Origin: Trichococcus pasteurii
GTDB lineage: Bacteria > Bacillota > Bacilli > Lactobacillales > Aerococcaceae
Length of the DNA stretch: 57,959 nucleotides
Direction of reading: 5' to 3'
Assembly (NCBI RefSeq): GCF_900112935.1
Contig: NZ_FONM01000019.1
Location: forward strand, 1-57,959
The position numbers and the translations under genes were made by a program. The first letter of the stretch is position 1. The number at the start of each line of letters is the position of its first letter. The notes under the pieces are model-generated. The model had not been told where the DNA came from, searched no databases, and saw only the letters and a list, made by a program, of their open reading frames with translations. Below are positions 51,505 through 57,959 of this stretch, piece after piece.

Positions 51505-52380
51505 TCATAGCGACAGCATGCAGCTGGGTCTTCCCGATTGCGTACCGCAAAATTTCTTGTAGGCACAGGAGTCGCACAAAGTCACGGCATCTGTTTGAAA
51601 AAGCGGCACCGATTCGCCCTGGGCAACCTCCGTCAGTTGAACCGAAACCGCACGCCCTTCATAAGACAGGCCGGATTTCTTTGCCTGCTCCTGCTGCTTT
51701 CTTTTGTCCAAAATTTCATACTTCCGTCCGTTCTTCACAAAATGATTCCCGGTTTCGATGAATTCGAAGTTCACATGCTGGTCCACGCAATCTTGGTGCA
51801 TCCTGTGCACCCATTCATAATGGCATTCCCTTGCCCCATCATAGTTTTCCCCGCCAACGATGACGCGTTCGATTTTTCCGGAAGACAAATGCTTCTTCAA
51901 GTCGATTTCGCCGATCAGTGGTGCGGCCATGATGCCTCGGTGTTTGAAAGGCAGATCCAGGAGTAGCGGGATCCGCCTGTCGGCCATCTTCTGGTTTTCG
52001 GCAGAGACATTCATCCACACGTTTTCCCAACCGTCTCCCCAATTTTCTGGCAGGCAATCTTTCACGCGCTCGATTCTTTTCGTCAACAAATAGAACAGCA
52101 CATCCGACCGCTTCTCGATCATCTTCCAGACTTCCCCGCGCCACTCGTCCGCTTCCTCCAGAAAGAAGTCCGAAGTCATGCAGACGCGTATCGTGGAACC
52201 AGGAGGTATGACAAAGTCGCCGCGCCGGTTTCTTTTCAACGGTCGATCGAAGCTGCTCTGGACTTTGTAAATCAGCGCGCCATCTTTTCCTCGTTGACTA
52301 TCCAAATGAAACATATAACAATTTTGGCATCCCGGGCTGACCTTTTTGCAGCCGTGCCACGGGTTCCAGATATCACTCAA
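51505..52380 (-). CDS. DUF5131 family protein (phage Gp37/Gp68-like)
   Basis: This 291-residue protein begins SDIWNPWHGCKKVSPGCQNCYM, with a Cys cluster like a radical-SAM CxxxCxxC site, and continues RVCMTSDFFLEEADEWRGEVW, WENVWMNVSAENQKMADRR and RVIVGGENYDGARECHYEW, all typical of DUF5131, a family often found in phages. A second Cys cluster lies at the end (CDSCAYKKFCGTQSGRPSC). Biochemical activity is unknown; iron-sulphur binding is inferred. It starts with TTG behind AGGAG, an unusual start. It lies 21 bases after the ABC permease stop. Confidence 0.88.
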   Translation of the reverse strand: MSDIWNPWHGCKKVSPGCQNCYMFHLDSQRGKDGALIYKVQSSFDRPLKRNRRGDFVIPPGSTIRVCMTSDFFLEEADEWRGEVWKMIEKRSDVLFYLLTKRIERVKDCLPENWGDGWENVWMNVSAENQKMADRRIPLLLDLPFKHRGIMAAPLIGEIDLKKHLSSGKIERVIVGGENYDGARECHYEWVHRMHQDCVDQHVNFEFIETGNHFVKNGRKYEILDKRKQQEQAKKSGLSYEGRAVSVQLTEVAQGESVPLFQTDAVTLCDSCAYKKFCGTQSGRPSCMLSL

Positions 52381-52401
52381 GCGACCACTCCTTTGAAAAG
52401 A

Positions 52402-53025
52402 TCAGGCAAATCTCCGTCGCAACGCGTTCTCAAGTAAGTACAAGATGACATTGACAAGCAGACACAACAACATCGACAGCACAGTGCCCCACAACAGTTT
52501 TACGACGCTGAATGTCCGCAAGCCATCGAAAAGGACAGTTCCCAACCCGCCCGCATTGATCGTTGCGGCGATGGTTGCGATGCCGATTGTCGAGGTCGCA
52601 GCGATCCGTATCCCTGCAAGGATGGATGAAATTGCCAATGGAAGCTGAATTTTCCTGAACATTTGATTTCTCGTCATGCCCATCCCGACAGCAGCTTCGA
52701 TGATTGTCGGATCGATTTCCTTGATCCCTGCGGAAAAACTGCGCAACAGGACATATTGGCAATAAATCACCAGCACGATGATGGCCGTGTTCCTTCCCAA
52801 TCCCGTCAACGGAATCAAGATGGCAAACAGAGCAAGGCTTGGGATCGAATAAAGCAAAGAGGTCAGATAGATCAAGCCGTTCATCACACGTTCCTGATGC
52901 ATGCAGGCCAGGATTATGCCACTAGCGATGAGGATGGCGATCGTCAGCGTCGTCCCCACTAATTCGATATGCTGCATCGTGGCAAGCAACAGTTTTTCAT
53001 GGTAAGTATTCCAGTATGCAATCAT
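52402..53025 (-). CDS. Osmoprotectant (betaine/carnitine/choline) ABC permease, OpuCB-like
   Basis: This 207-residue inner-membrane permease has five to six spans and the binding-protein-dependent EAA-like segment IIEAAVGMGMTRNQMFRKIQLPLAISSILAGIRIA. GGLGTVLFDGLR follows. It pairs with the second permease at 56.1-56.8 kb. The ATG overlaps the ATPase stop by four bases. The operon is split by a tnpB element upstream of the ATPase gene. Confidence 0.92.
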   Translation of the reverse strand: MIAYWNTYHEKLLLATMQHIELVGTTLTIAILIASGIILACMHQERVMNGLIYLTSLLYSIPSLALFAILIPLTGLGRNTAIIVLVIYCQYVLLRSFSAGIKEIDPTIIEAAVGMGMTRNQMFRKIQLPLAISSILAGIRIAATSTIGIATIAATINAGGLGTVLFDGLRTFSVVKLLWGTVLSMLLCLLVNVILYLLENALRRRFA

Positions 53026-53795
53026 TTCAGCTCACTCCAAAATGCCTCTTGTTCCTTTACGGTGGCAATCAAATTTGCGACAAACTCCGTTTTCGGATTG
53101 CGCATGATTTCCCTCGGTGCATCAAATTGACAAATCTTGCCTTTGTCCATTACCAGCACTCTCGTCCCCAGCTTGAACGCCTCATTGATGTCGTGGGTGA
53201 CCAGCACAAAGGTTTTGTCTCCCAATTCTTTGTGGATCTTTTGCAGTTCATTCTGCAGTTGTAGGCGCGTGATCGCATCGACCGCTCCAAATGGTTCATC
53301 CAGCAGCATCACTTTCGGATTGGCGGCAAGCGCCCTCGCAACGCCGATACGCTGTTGCTGACCGCCGGATAATTGTTTCGGCTTTCTGTCGGCAAACACA
53401 TTCGGATCCAGTTGGACAAGCTCCAGCAATTCTTTGACGCGGGCTTGGATTTCCTTCTTGTCCCACTTCAGCAGTTCCGGGACTGTCGCGATGTTTTGGG
53501 CAACGGTCATGTGCGGAAACAGACCGATTTGTTGGACGACATAACCGATTTTCCGCCTGAGGTCCACTTCGTTCATTCCGCTGATGTCTTCCCCAAAGAA
53601 GATGATGTGTCCTGCATCTTCACGGATCAGGCGGTTGATCATTTTTAAAGTCGTCGTTTTGCCGGAGCCGGAAGAACCCAGGACAGTGATGAACTCCCCC
53701 TCCTTAATTTCAAAAGAGATATCATCGACTGCCTTCGTGCCCCCTTCCCCGTAGAGCTTCGTCACATTTTTGAATTCTATCGCGGTTTGCTCCAT
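53022..53795 (-). CDS. Osmoprotectant ABC transporter ATP-binding protein, OpuCA-like without CBS domains
   Basis: This 257-residue ATPase has Walker A GSSGSGKTT, Q-loop VVQQIGLFPHMTV, signature QLSGGQQQRIGVARAL, Walker B VMLLDEPFGAVD and VTHDINEAFKLGTR. It belongs to the proline/glycine betaine group, but ends at about 257 residues and so lacks the CBS pair that senses ionic strength in full-length OpuCA (about 380-400). It may therefore be regulated differently, like OsmV/YehX types. GGAGGCG precedes the ATG. The tnpB element lies directly upstream, so its transcription may depend on read-through or a promoter in that element. Confidence 0.93.
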   Translation of the reverse strand: MEQTAIEFKNVTKLYGEGGTKAVDDISFEIKEGEFITVLGSSGSGKTTTLKMINRLIREDAGHIIFFGEDISGMNEVDLRRKIGYVVQQIGLFPHMTVAQNIATVPELLKWDKKEIQARVKELLELVQLDPNVFADRKPKQLSGGQQQRIGVARALAANPKVMLLDEPFGAVDAITRLQLQNELQKIHKELGDKTFVLVTHDINEAFKLGTRVLVMDKGKICQFDAPREIMRNPKTEFVANLIATVKEQEAFWSELK

Positions 53796-54005
53796 GCGGC
53801 CTCAACGCCTCCTTATTTTATCATTTTCCGCCAGAAGACTTCCACCTCAAGGAAAGAGCACTGCCCAACAAGTAGGTGGGAGATGAATGGCGGTAGGCGT
53901 TAGCCTACATTTTTTTCTAGGATATTCTTTGCTTGTTGCACACCTCCCCGTTTGATAAAGAACGTTTGTTCGTGTATCATATACTATAGAAGGAGGTGAA
54001 AAACA

Positions 54006-55172
54006 ATGCTCGTCAACAAAGCATTCAAATTCCGTATCTACCCCACCAAAGAGCAGCAAATCCTGATTGCTAAGACTATCGGCTGCTCCCGTTTTGTGTT
54101 CAACCATTTCCTGTCTGAATGGAACAAAGTCTACAAGGATACGGGAAAGGGACTGAGCTACGGCACCTGTTCGGCCGAGCTGCCTTCGTTGAAAAAGGAT
54201 CCGGCAACCGCCTGGTTGAAGGAGGTGGATAGCATCGCCCTGCAATCAGCCGTGCGGAACCTTAGTGATGCCTATGACCGGTTCTTCAAAAAGCAGAACG
54301 ATGTCCCGCGCTTCAAAAGCAAACGGAATCCGGTCCAGTCCTACACGACCAGACAAACCAACGGGAACATCGCCGTTTTGGGGAACAGGTTAAAGCTGCC
54401 AAAGTTGGGGCTGGTCAGGTTCGCGAAGTCCAAAGAAGTGGACAGCAGAATATTGAGCGCCACTGTTCGCCGGAACCCTTCGGGCAACTACTCTGTTTCC
54501 CTTCTGGTCGAGACTGAGGTCCACCTATTGCCGAAAACGGGTTCCGTTTGCGGAGTCGATGTCGGCTTGAAGGATTTTGCTGTCGTTTCTGACGAGACTG
54601 TCTACGGAAACCCAAGGGTTTTCCGCAAACTGGAGCGGAAACTGACTAAAGAACAGAGAATCCTTTCCAAACGTATGAAACAGGCCCAAAAGGACGGACG
54701 CAAGCTTTCCGAATCGAAAAACTATCAGAAGCAGCGTGTCAAAGTTGCCAGAATCCATGAACGAATCAGTAATGCCAGAACCGATTACCTGCAAAAGATT
54801 TCAACCGAAATCGTCAAAAACCACGACGTCATCGGCATCGAAGACCTGCAGGTGTCCGGCATGCTGAAGAACAAAAAGCTTTCCAAAGGAATAGCCGAAG
54901 CATCATGGGCGCAGTTCCGGACGATGCTGGAATACAAAGCGAAATGGTACGGCAAGCAAGTCGTCGCTGTTGCCCGGAACTTCCCTTCCAGCCAACTCTG
55001 TTCGTGCTGCGGCTACCAAAACAAAGACGTGAAGAATCTCGCCGTCCGGGAATGGGATTGCCCGCAATGCAATGCCCACCATGACCGGGATCTGAACGCA
55101 AGCATCAATCTGAAAAACGAAGCCATGAGGCTTCTAACCGCAGGAAGCTGCGGGGATAGCCTACTAAGATAA
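54006..55172 (+). CDS. tnpB: TnpB, RNA-guided endonuclease of the IS605 family
   Basis: This 388-residue protein is a Cas12 ancestor that cuts DNA using a guide RNA from the element's right end. It opens with the helix-turn-helix-like [20 protein letters not shown] and carries a complete RuvC site: D185 in [14 protein letters not shown]279 in [11 protein letters not shown], and Asp in [10 protein letters not shown] (about 360-362). The zinc finger is CSCCG...CPQCNAHHD (C332, C335, C352, C355). All catalytic residues are intact. AGAAGGAGG precedes the ATG. Known role: favours retention of its transposon by cutting empty donor sites. Without tnpA it needs transposase in trans to move. Confidence 0.95.
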   Translation: MLVNKAFKFRIYPTKEQQILIAKTIGCSRFVFNHFLSEWNKVYKDTGKGLSYGTCSAELPSLKKDPATAWLKEVDSIALQSAVRNLSDAYDRFFKKQNDVPRFKSKRNPVQSYTTRQTNGNIAVLGNRLKLPKLGLVRFAKSKEVDSRILSATVRRNPSGNYSVSLLVETEVHLLPKTGSVCGVDVGLKDFAVVSDETVYGNPRVFRKLERKLTKEQRILSKRMKQAQKDGRKLSESKNYQKQRVKVARIHERISNARTDYLQKISTEIVKNHDVIGIEDLQVSGMLKNKKLSKGIAEASWAQFRTMLEYKAKWYGKQVVAVARNFPSSQLCSCCGYQNKDVKNLAVREWDCPQCNAHHDRDLNASINLKNEAMRLLTAGSCGDSLLR

Positions 55173-55241
55173 CCGGGGGATACTCCGGTGTTCATAGGAA
55201 TCTCCCACCTCTAAACGATAACTTAGGTGGGGTTAGTTCAA
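55090..55241 (+). ncRNA. Candidate omega RNA scaffold at the tnpB 3' end and element right end
   Basis: In IS605-family elements the guide RNA spans the last part of tnpB and the right-end hairpin, with the guide read from flanking DNA. Here the last codons of tnpB run into CCGGGGGATACTCCGG and CCCACCT...AGGTGGG hairpins. The guide would begin after TTCAA with CGAATCAAAGTACTC, inside the binding-protein gene. Exact 5' end unknown. Confidence 0.45.
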
Positions 55242-56141
55242 CGAATCAAAGTACTCTTTTGCGACCGCTTCATATTCTTCTCCATCGACATCCACTTTGG
55301 CATTCAATCCGGTCACTGTTTCTGTGTCCAGCGTGCTGCTGATGTTATTCAGCATTTCCGCCACGTCAGGATTTTCTTCCAATACTTCATTCCGGATTAC
55401 TGGAGCCAAGTTGTACGGCGGCCAGAAATTTTTGTCATCCACCAAAACAGTGAATTCCTCTTTGTCGGTCAGTTGTCCTTCAGTCGTATAAGCCGGGGCG
55501 ACATCCGCTTCATCATTTTTCAAGACTTCATATTTCAAACTGTTGTCGTAGACTGTCGAGCTCTTCCAGTTGAATTCGCCGTAAGCTTTTGTCAATCCCG
55601 GCAGGCCATCTTCCCGCTGATCGAATTCACCTTGGGAAGCAAAACGCAACTCTGAAGCATGTTCCTGCAGATCAGAAACGGTCTGAATGCCGTATTTTTC
55701 GGCTACGCTCGTTTTGATGACCAGCCCAGCACTGTCATTGGCTTCCGCATAATCCAACCAAGTCAGATCAAACTGCTCTGTGTATTCTGCTTTGATTGTG
55801 TCATATACTTTCTGAGGGTCGGTTTCCATCTCCATTTCCAATATTACTAACAGACCAGTACCTGTATACTCCGGATAAAGGTCGATTTCATCATTGGTGA
55901 TCGATGTATGAACAACCGAACTGGCGATATTCGGGATCCGTTCAACTTCATACCCGGCATCTTCCAAAGCCAACGCATAAATTTCCGAAACAACCAAGTT
56001 TTCGGTGAAATCCTTGGAACCCACTCGGATGACTGTATCTTCCGTGCTGCTATCGCTTCCGCCAGTCAGGCTTGAACAACCTGAGACTATAAGTGTTACG
56101 GCCAACATTGCAATCGTACTGATGATATTTTTTCTTCTCAT
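55233..56141 (-). CDS. Osmoprotectant-binding lipoprotein, OpuCC-like
   Basis: This 302-residue surface lipoprotein binds quaternary-amine osmoprotectants. It has a lipobox VSGC (Cys 22) and the family pattern RVGSKDFTENLVVSEIYALALE, DLYPEYTGTGL and aromatic residues for cation-pi binding. Its ATG directly follows the permease stop codon. The last two codons plus stop (LN, TAA) overlap the right end of the tnpB element, so the original C-terminus may have been altered by a few residues; length is otherwise normal. Confidence 0.93.
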   Translation of the reverse strand: MRRKNIISTIAMLAVTLIVSGCSSLTGGSDSSTEDTVIRVGSKDFTENLVVSEIYALALEDAGYEVERIPNIASSVVHTSITNDEIDLYPEYTGTGLLVILEMEMETDPQKVYDTIKAEYTEQFDLTWLDYAEANDSAGLVIKTSVAEKYGIQTVSDLQEHASELRFASQGEFDQREDGLPGLTKAYGEFNWKSSTVYDNSLKYEVLKNDEADVAPAYTTEGQLTDKEEFTVLVDDKNFWPPYNLAPVIRNEVLEENPDVAEMLNNISSTLDTETVTGLNAKVDVDGEEYEAVAKEYFDSLN

Positions 56142-56771
56142 TTAATTTATGCTCCTTTTAATTATGTAATCAAGAAAAATGCTTGTCGTGAAGGCAATCA
56201 TCGCTACCGATACCCCTCCAATGAGAAGCAGATCCATCCTGTTCAAACCCAATCCTGTAAAAATCAATGTTCCCAAACCACCAGCACCGATGTATGTAGC
56301 CAACGTCGCACTTGATATGATTTCCACCAACGCCAGCTTCACGCCGGTCATCATAAAAGGAAACGCCAGCGGAATCTTCACCCTTTTCAAGAGCTCACGA
56401 TCGGTCATCCCCAAGCCCTTTCCCGTTTCGATCATCACAGCAGGAACTTCCAGGAATCCGACCGTTGTATTGACCAAAATCGGCGGAATGCCCAACAGCA
56501 CCAATGCGATCAATGCTGGAGCCCTTCCGACGCCTATGAAGGAGATCAATAAAAAGAGGACCGCCAAACTGGGAATAATCCGCAAGGCTTGGGAACTGAG
56601 GGTGATCATCTGGCTGAGTTTCCGGTGCTTGTGGCTGATGTACCCCAGCGGAATGCCGATCAGACAAGAAATGCCGATCGCTTGGACGCTCAATCCAAGG
56701 TGCTGATAAACATAAATCAAATATTGATTCAAGTTCGCTTGAAAGTATTGCAGTATTTGATCAAATACCAT
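56142..56771 (-). CDS. Osmoprotectant ABC permease, second subunit (OpuCD-like)
   Basis: This 209-residue permease has five or six spans, the coupling segment MIETGKGLGMTDRELLKRVKIPLAFPFMM and GAGGLGTLIFTGLGLNRMDL. It leads the operon: permease, binding protein, (tnpB element), ATPase, permease. GGAGG precedes the ATG. A small winged-helix gene lies 13 bases upstream and may be co-transcribed as regulator. Confidence 0.92.
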   Translation of the reverse strand: MVFDQILQYFQANLNQYLIYVYQHLGLSVQAIGISCLIGIPLGYISHKHRKLSQMITLSSQALRIIPSLAVLFLLISFIGVGRAPALIALVLLGIPPILVNTTVGFLEVPAVMIETGKGLGMTDRELLKRVKIPLAFPFMMTGVKLALVEIISSATLATYIGAGGLGTLIFTGLGLNRMDLLLIGGVSVAMIAFTTSIFLDYIIKRSIN

Positions 56772-56784
56772 TTTTGTCCTCCTA

Positions 56785-57084
56785 TCATTTCAAACAACAA
56801 TTCGAAAAATCTGCTATCTGACTAAATACCTTCAAACTAGCTGTCCCGCTGCTCGTCAAGGAATAGTAACAGTGTCTTTCGTCATCGATATGGTTGACCA
56901 CAATCGTATCCATTTGCAGTCTCCAAAGACTGGTGATCACACTTTCTTTTTTTTCACCAGACAATCGGACGATATCATTGCAGCTCATTGTCGGGTAGTA
57001 AAGGAATAGGTACATAATGGCAATCTTAACATCAGTATCAAAGGTTGCCGCAAATACTAAGATAGGATTTATCATCTGATGCAT
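56785..57084 (-). CDS. Small winged-helix DNA-binding protein (probable operon regulator)
   Basis: This 99-residue protein looks like a minimal ArsR/MarR-type winged helix: MSCNDIVRLSGEKKESVITSLWRLQMDTIVVNHIDD reads as helix-turn-helix plus wing, followed by RHCYYSLTSSG strand and a C-terminal helix. I cannot name the family. It begins the transcript leading into the osmoprotectant genes, 13 bases ahead of the first permease gene, so a role as osmotic or betaine-responsive regulator is plausible (compare GbsR/OpcR), but inferred. GGAGG lies four bases before ATG 57084; a second ATG nine bases on is possible. Confidence 0.75.
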   Translation of the reverse strand: MHQMINPILVFAATFDTDVKIAIMYLFLYYPTMSCNDIVRLSGEKKESVITSLWRLQMDTIVVNHIDDERHCYYSLTSSGTASLKVFSQIADFSNCCLK

Positions 57085-57290
57085 TCCGCCTCCTTCAACA
57101 CCTGCACATCAAAAATCATCGCCGAGTCAGTTTCTATGCACAAGCAATATCATCATGATGAGCATTCGTGCGTGTCTGTCTTGCTTAACACCTCACTGAT
57201 GTTTCAACCTTTCAATGACTTATGGTTGGATTTCCATACTATTACTATAGCCCTAAAGTTTCTTTTGCAAAAGTACGCACTTTTATATCA

Positions 57291-57311
57291 GGTACTTACC
57301 TTTTTGTAAGT
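57291..57311. promoter_or_regulatory. Inverted repeat resembling an HxlR operator
   Basis: GGTACTTACC and TTTTTGTAAGT form ACTTAC/GTAAGT arms next to a reverse-strand TATAAA (57282-57287). The GTAAGT half-site also occurs ahead of the HxlR gene (57743-57751). It may control transcription towards the small winged-helix gene and osmoprotectant operon. Confidence 0.35.
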
Positions 57312-57326
57312 CATTGATAGGACAAC

Positions 57327-57357
57327 AAAAAAAGACCAGATTCAAAATCTGATCTTC
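57327..57357 (-). terminator. Terminator of the HxlR gene
   Basis: The reverse strand reads AAGATCAGATT, TTGA, ATCTGGTCTT then TTTTT, close behind the stop codon. Confidence 0.85.
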
Positions 57358-57370
57358 TTAATACCTTTGT

Positions 57371-57709
57371 CTATTTTTGTTCCAAAAGATTATTTTTGAT
57401 ATAATCGGTTCCCCAATCGCTCATGCTGTTGATGATCGGTCTTAGTGAGTCACCAAGGTCGGTTAACGAATACTCCACTCTGGGTGGCACTTCTGGGAAT
57501 ACTTCGCGTTTGATGATTCCATCACTCTCCATCTTCCGAAGATTTTCAGTCAATACTTTCTGGCTGATGCCCTCAACCAATCGGTGCATCTCATTAAAAC
57601 GTTTTGTCCCTGTCAACAGTTCCCGCATTATCAGGAGTTTCCATTTATTTCCGATCAGATCAACTGTTGTCGCAACCGGACAAAATGGCAATTCTTCTTT
57701 TGTCAGCAT
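57371..57709 (-). CDS. HxlR family transcriptional regulator
   Basis: This 112-residue winged-helix protein has the HxlR signature: a conserved cysteine near the start (LPFCPVATTVDLIGNKWKLLIMREL), then GTKRFNEMHRLVEGISQKVLTENLRKME and PPRVEYSLTDLGDSLRPII. Family members respond to oxidative or electrophile stress through that cysteine (C10). GAGGTGA six bases before ATG 57709 selects the start, rejecting a longer open frame to 57754. GTAAGTTAC in its leader may be its own operator. No divergent target gene is seen. Confidence 0.92.
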   Translation of the reverse strand: MLTKEELPFCPVATTVDLIGNKWKLLIMRELLTGTKRFNEMHRLVEGISQKVLTENLRKMESDGIIKREVFPEVPPRVEYSLTDLGDSLRPIINSMSDWGTDYIKNNLLEQK

Positions 57710-57742
57710 CTTGTTCACCTCATAGATAATAAGTTTCTTTTT

Positions 57743-57751
57743 GTAAGTTAC
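57743..57751. promoter_or_regulatory. GTAAGTTAC palindrome ahead of the HxlR gene
   Basis: A perfect nine-base palindrome lies between the reverse-strand TATAAT (57759-57764) and the HxlR start, well placed for autorepression. Confidence 0.4.
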
Positions 57752-57816
57752 CACGAATTATATACCTAAAATGTGCTGATTTCAAATTTTCCTTTCAGCT
57801 TCGCGTACAACTATGC

Positions 57817-57860
57817 AAAAAAACAGGCTCCCAACGATGATGTCATCGTCAGGAGCCTGT
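57817..57860 (-). terminator. Terminator downstream of tRNA-Leu
   Basis: The reverse strand reads ACAGGCTCC, ACGATGA/TCATCGT, GGAGCCTGT then TTTTTTTGC, ten bases after the tRNA 3' end. Confidence 0.9.
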
Positions 57861-57869
57861 CTTGTTTGA

Positions 57870-57953
57870 TACCGGCGGCCGGGGTCGAACCGGCACGCCC
57901 TCGCGGGCACTGGATTTTGAGTCCAGCGCGTCTGCCAATTCCGCCACGCCGGC
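57870..57953 (-). tRNA. tRNA-Leu (CAA anticodon)
   Basis: The reverse strand folds as an 84-base class II tRNA: acceptor GCCGGCG with CGCCGGT, D-arm region GGCGGAATTGGCAGACGC, anticodon stem CTGGA/TCCAG around CTCAAAA (anticodon CAA, reading UUG), a long variable arm TGCCCGCGAGGGCG, and T-arm GCCGGTTCGACCCCGGC. CCA is not encoded. The tRNA reaches almost to the window edge and may belong to a larger tRNA cluster. Confidence 0.96.
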
Positions 57954-57959
57954 ATGATA

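Larger units (their letters stand above)
53840..55241 (+). mobile_element. IS200/IS605-type element with tnpB only (IS1341-like)
   Basis: The element contains a single complete tnpB and no tnpA. The left end carries CCACCT...AGGTGG facing segments and a perfect hairpin GTAGGC-GTTA-GCCTAC (53893-53908). The right end has CCCACCT...AGGTGGG (55204-55231). ATCTCCCACCT at the right end is the complement of AGGTGGGAGAT at the left (53873-53883). The right boundary is likely at TTCAA (55237-55241), as in related elements; the left boundary is uncertain by some tens of bases. It interrupts the osmoprotectant operon on the opposite strand. Confidence 0.75.

Overview
The window reads like chromosome of a facultatively fermentative lactic-acid-type Firmicute (order Lactobacillales). 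A Carnobacteriaceae member such as Trichococcus is my best guess from gene content, mid-range GC, AGGAGG ribosome sites and CcpA (cre) boxes; this is inference, since no rRNA or other phylogenetic marker is present. There are about 45 genes, a tRNA-Leu at the right edge, and a transketolase cut by the left edge. The main themes are sugar uptake and breakdown under GntR/RpiR and cre control, vitamin uptake under riboswitches, metal resistance, a sodium-pumping oxaloacetate decarboxylase, and osmoprotectant transport.

Left part (1-28 kb): tkt (partial), a MATE exporter and an oxidoreductase; then a beta-glucoside cluster (GH1 glycosidase, PTS EIIC, GntR regulator) behind a promoter overlapped by a perfect cre box. 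manA, a ROK fructokinase, galM and an EamA transporter follow. A group IIC intron with a broken maturase sits directly behind the terminator hairpin of an aldo/keto reductase gene. A second EIIC-GH1-GntR cluster on the opposite strand shares a GTATTTACAA operator with its own regulator gene. Next come a VOC protein, a YbjQ protein, two tandem topoisomerase III paralogues, an ABC-2 exporter and an unknown membrane protein.

Centre (28-33 kb): an AT-rich accessory stretch holds the most unusual gene. It encodes a 1030-residue protein with an N-terminal XRE-type helix-turn-helix, a dynamin-like GTPase, a hydrophobic membrane hairpin, a long coiled coil and a C-terminal segment resembling RelE/ParE toxins. 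A decayed zinc-ribbon gene lies upstream. I regard this gene as a candidate undescribed defence (abortive infection) protein.

Right part (32.5-58 kb): a cobalamin riboswitch controls a DUF4430 lipoprotein and an ECF S component. Then come a third GH1 enzyme; a copper/silver resistance block (CopB-type ATPase, SHOCT protein, two-component system with a Met-rich sensor, multicopper oxidase); the oad operon; dhaL-dhaM without dhaK; nagA-nagB with an RpiR regulator; and thiW behind two tandem TPP riboswitches, each with its own terminator. An osmoprotectant ABC operon follows, interrupted by a tnpB-only IS605-type element whose right end overlaps the 3' end of the binding-protein gene. The window ends with an HxlR regulator and tRNA-Leu(CAA).

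All functional calls come from reading the sequence and recalling family features; no database search was run.
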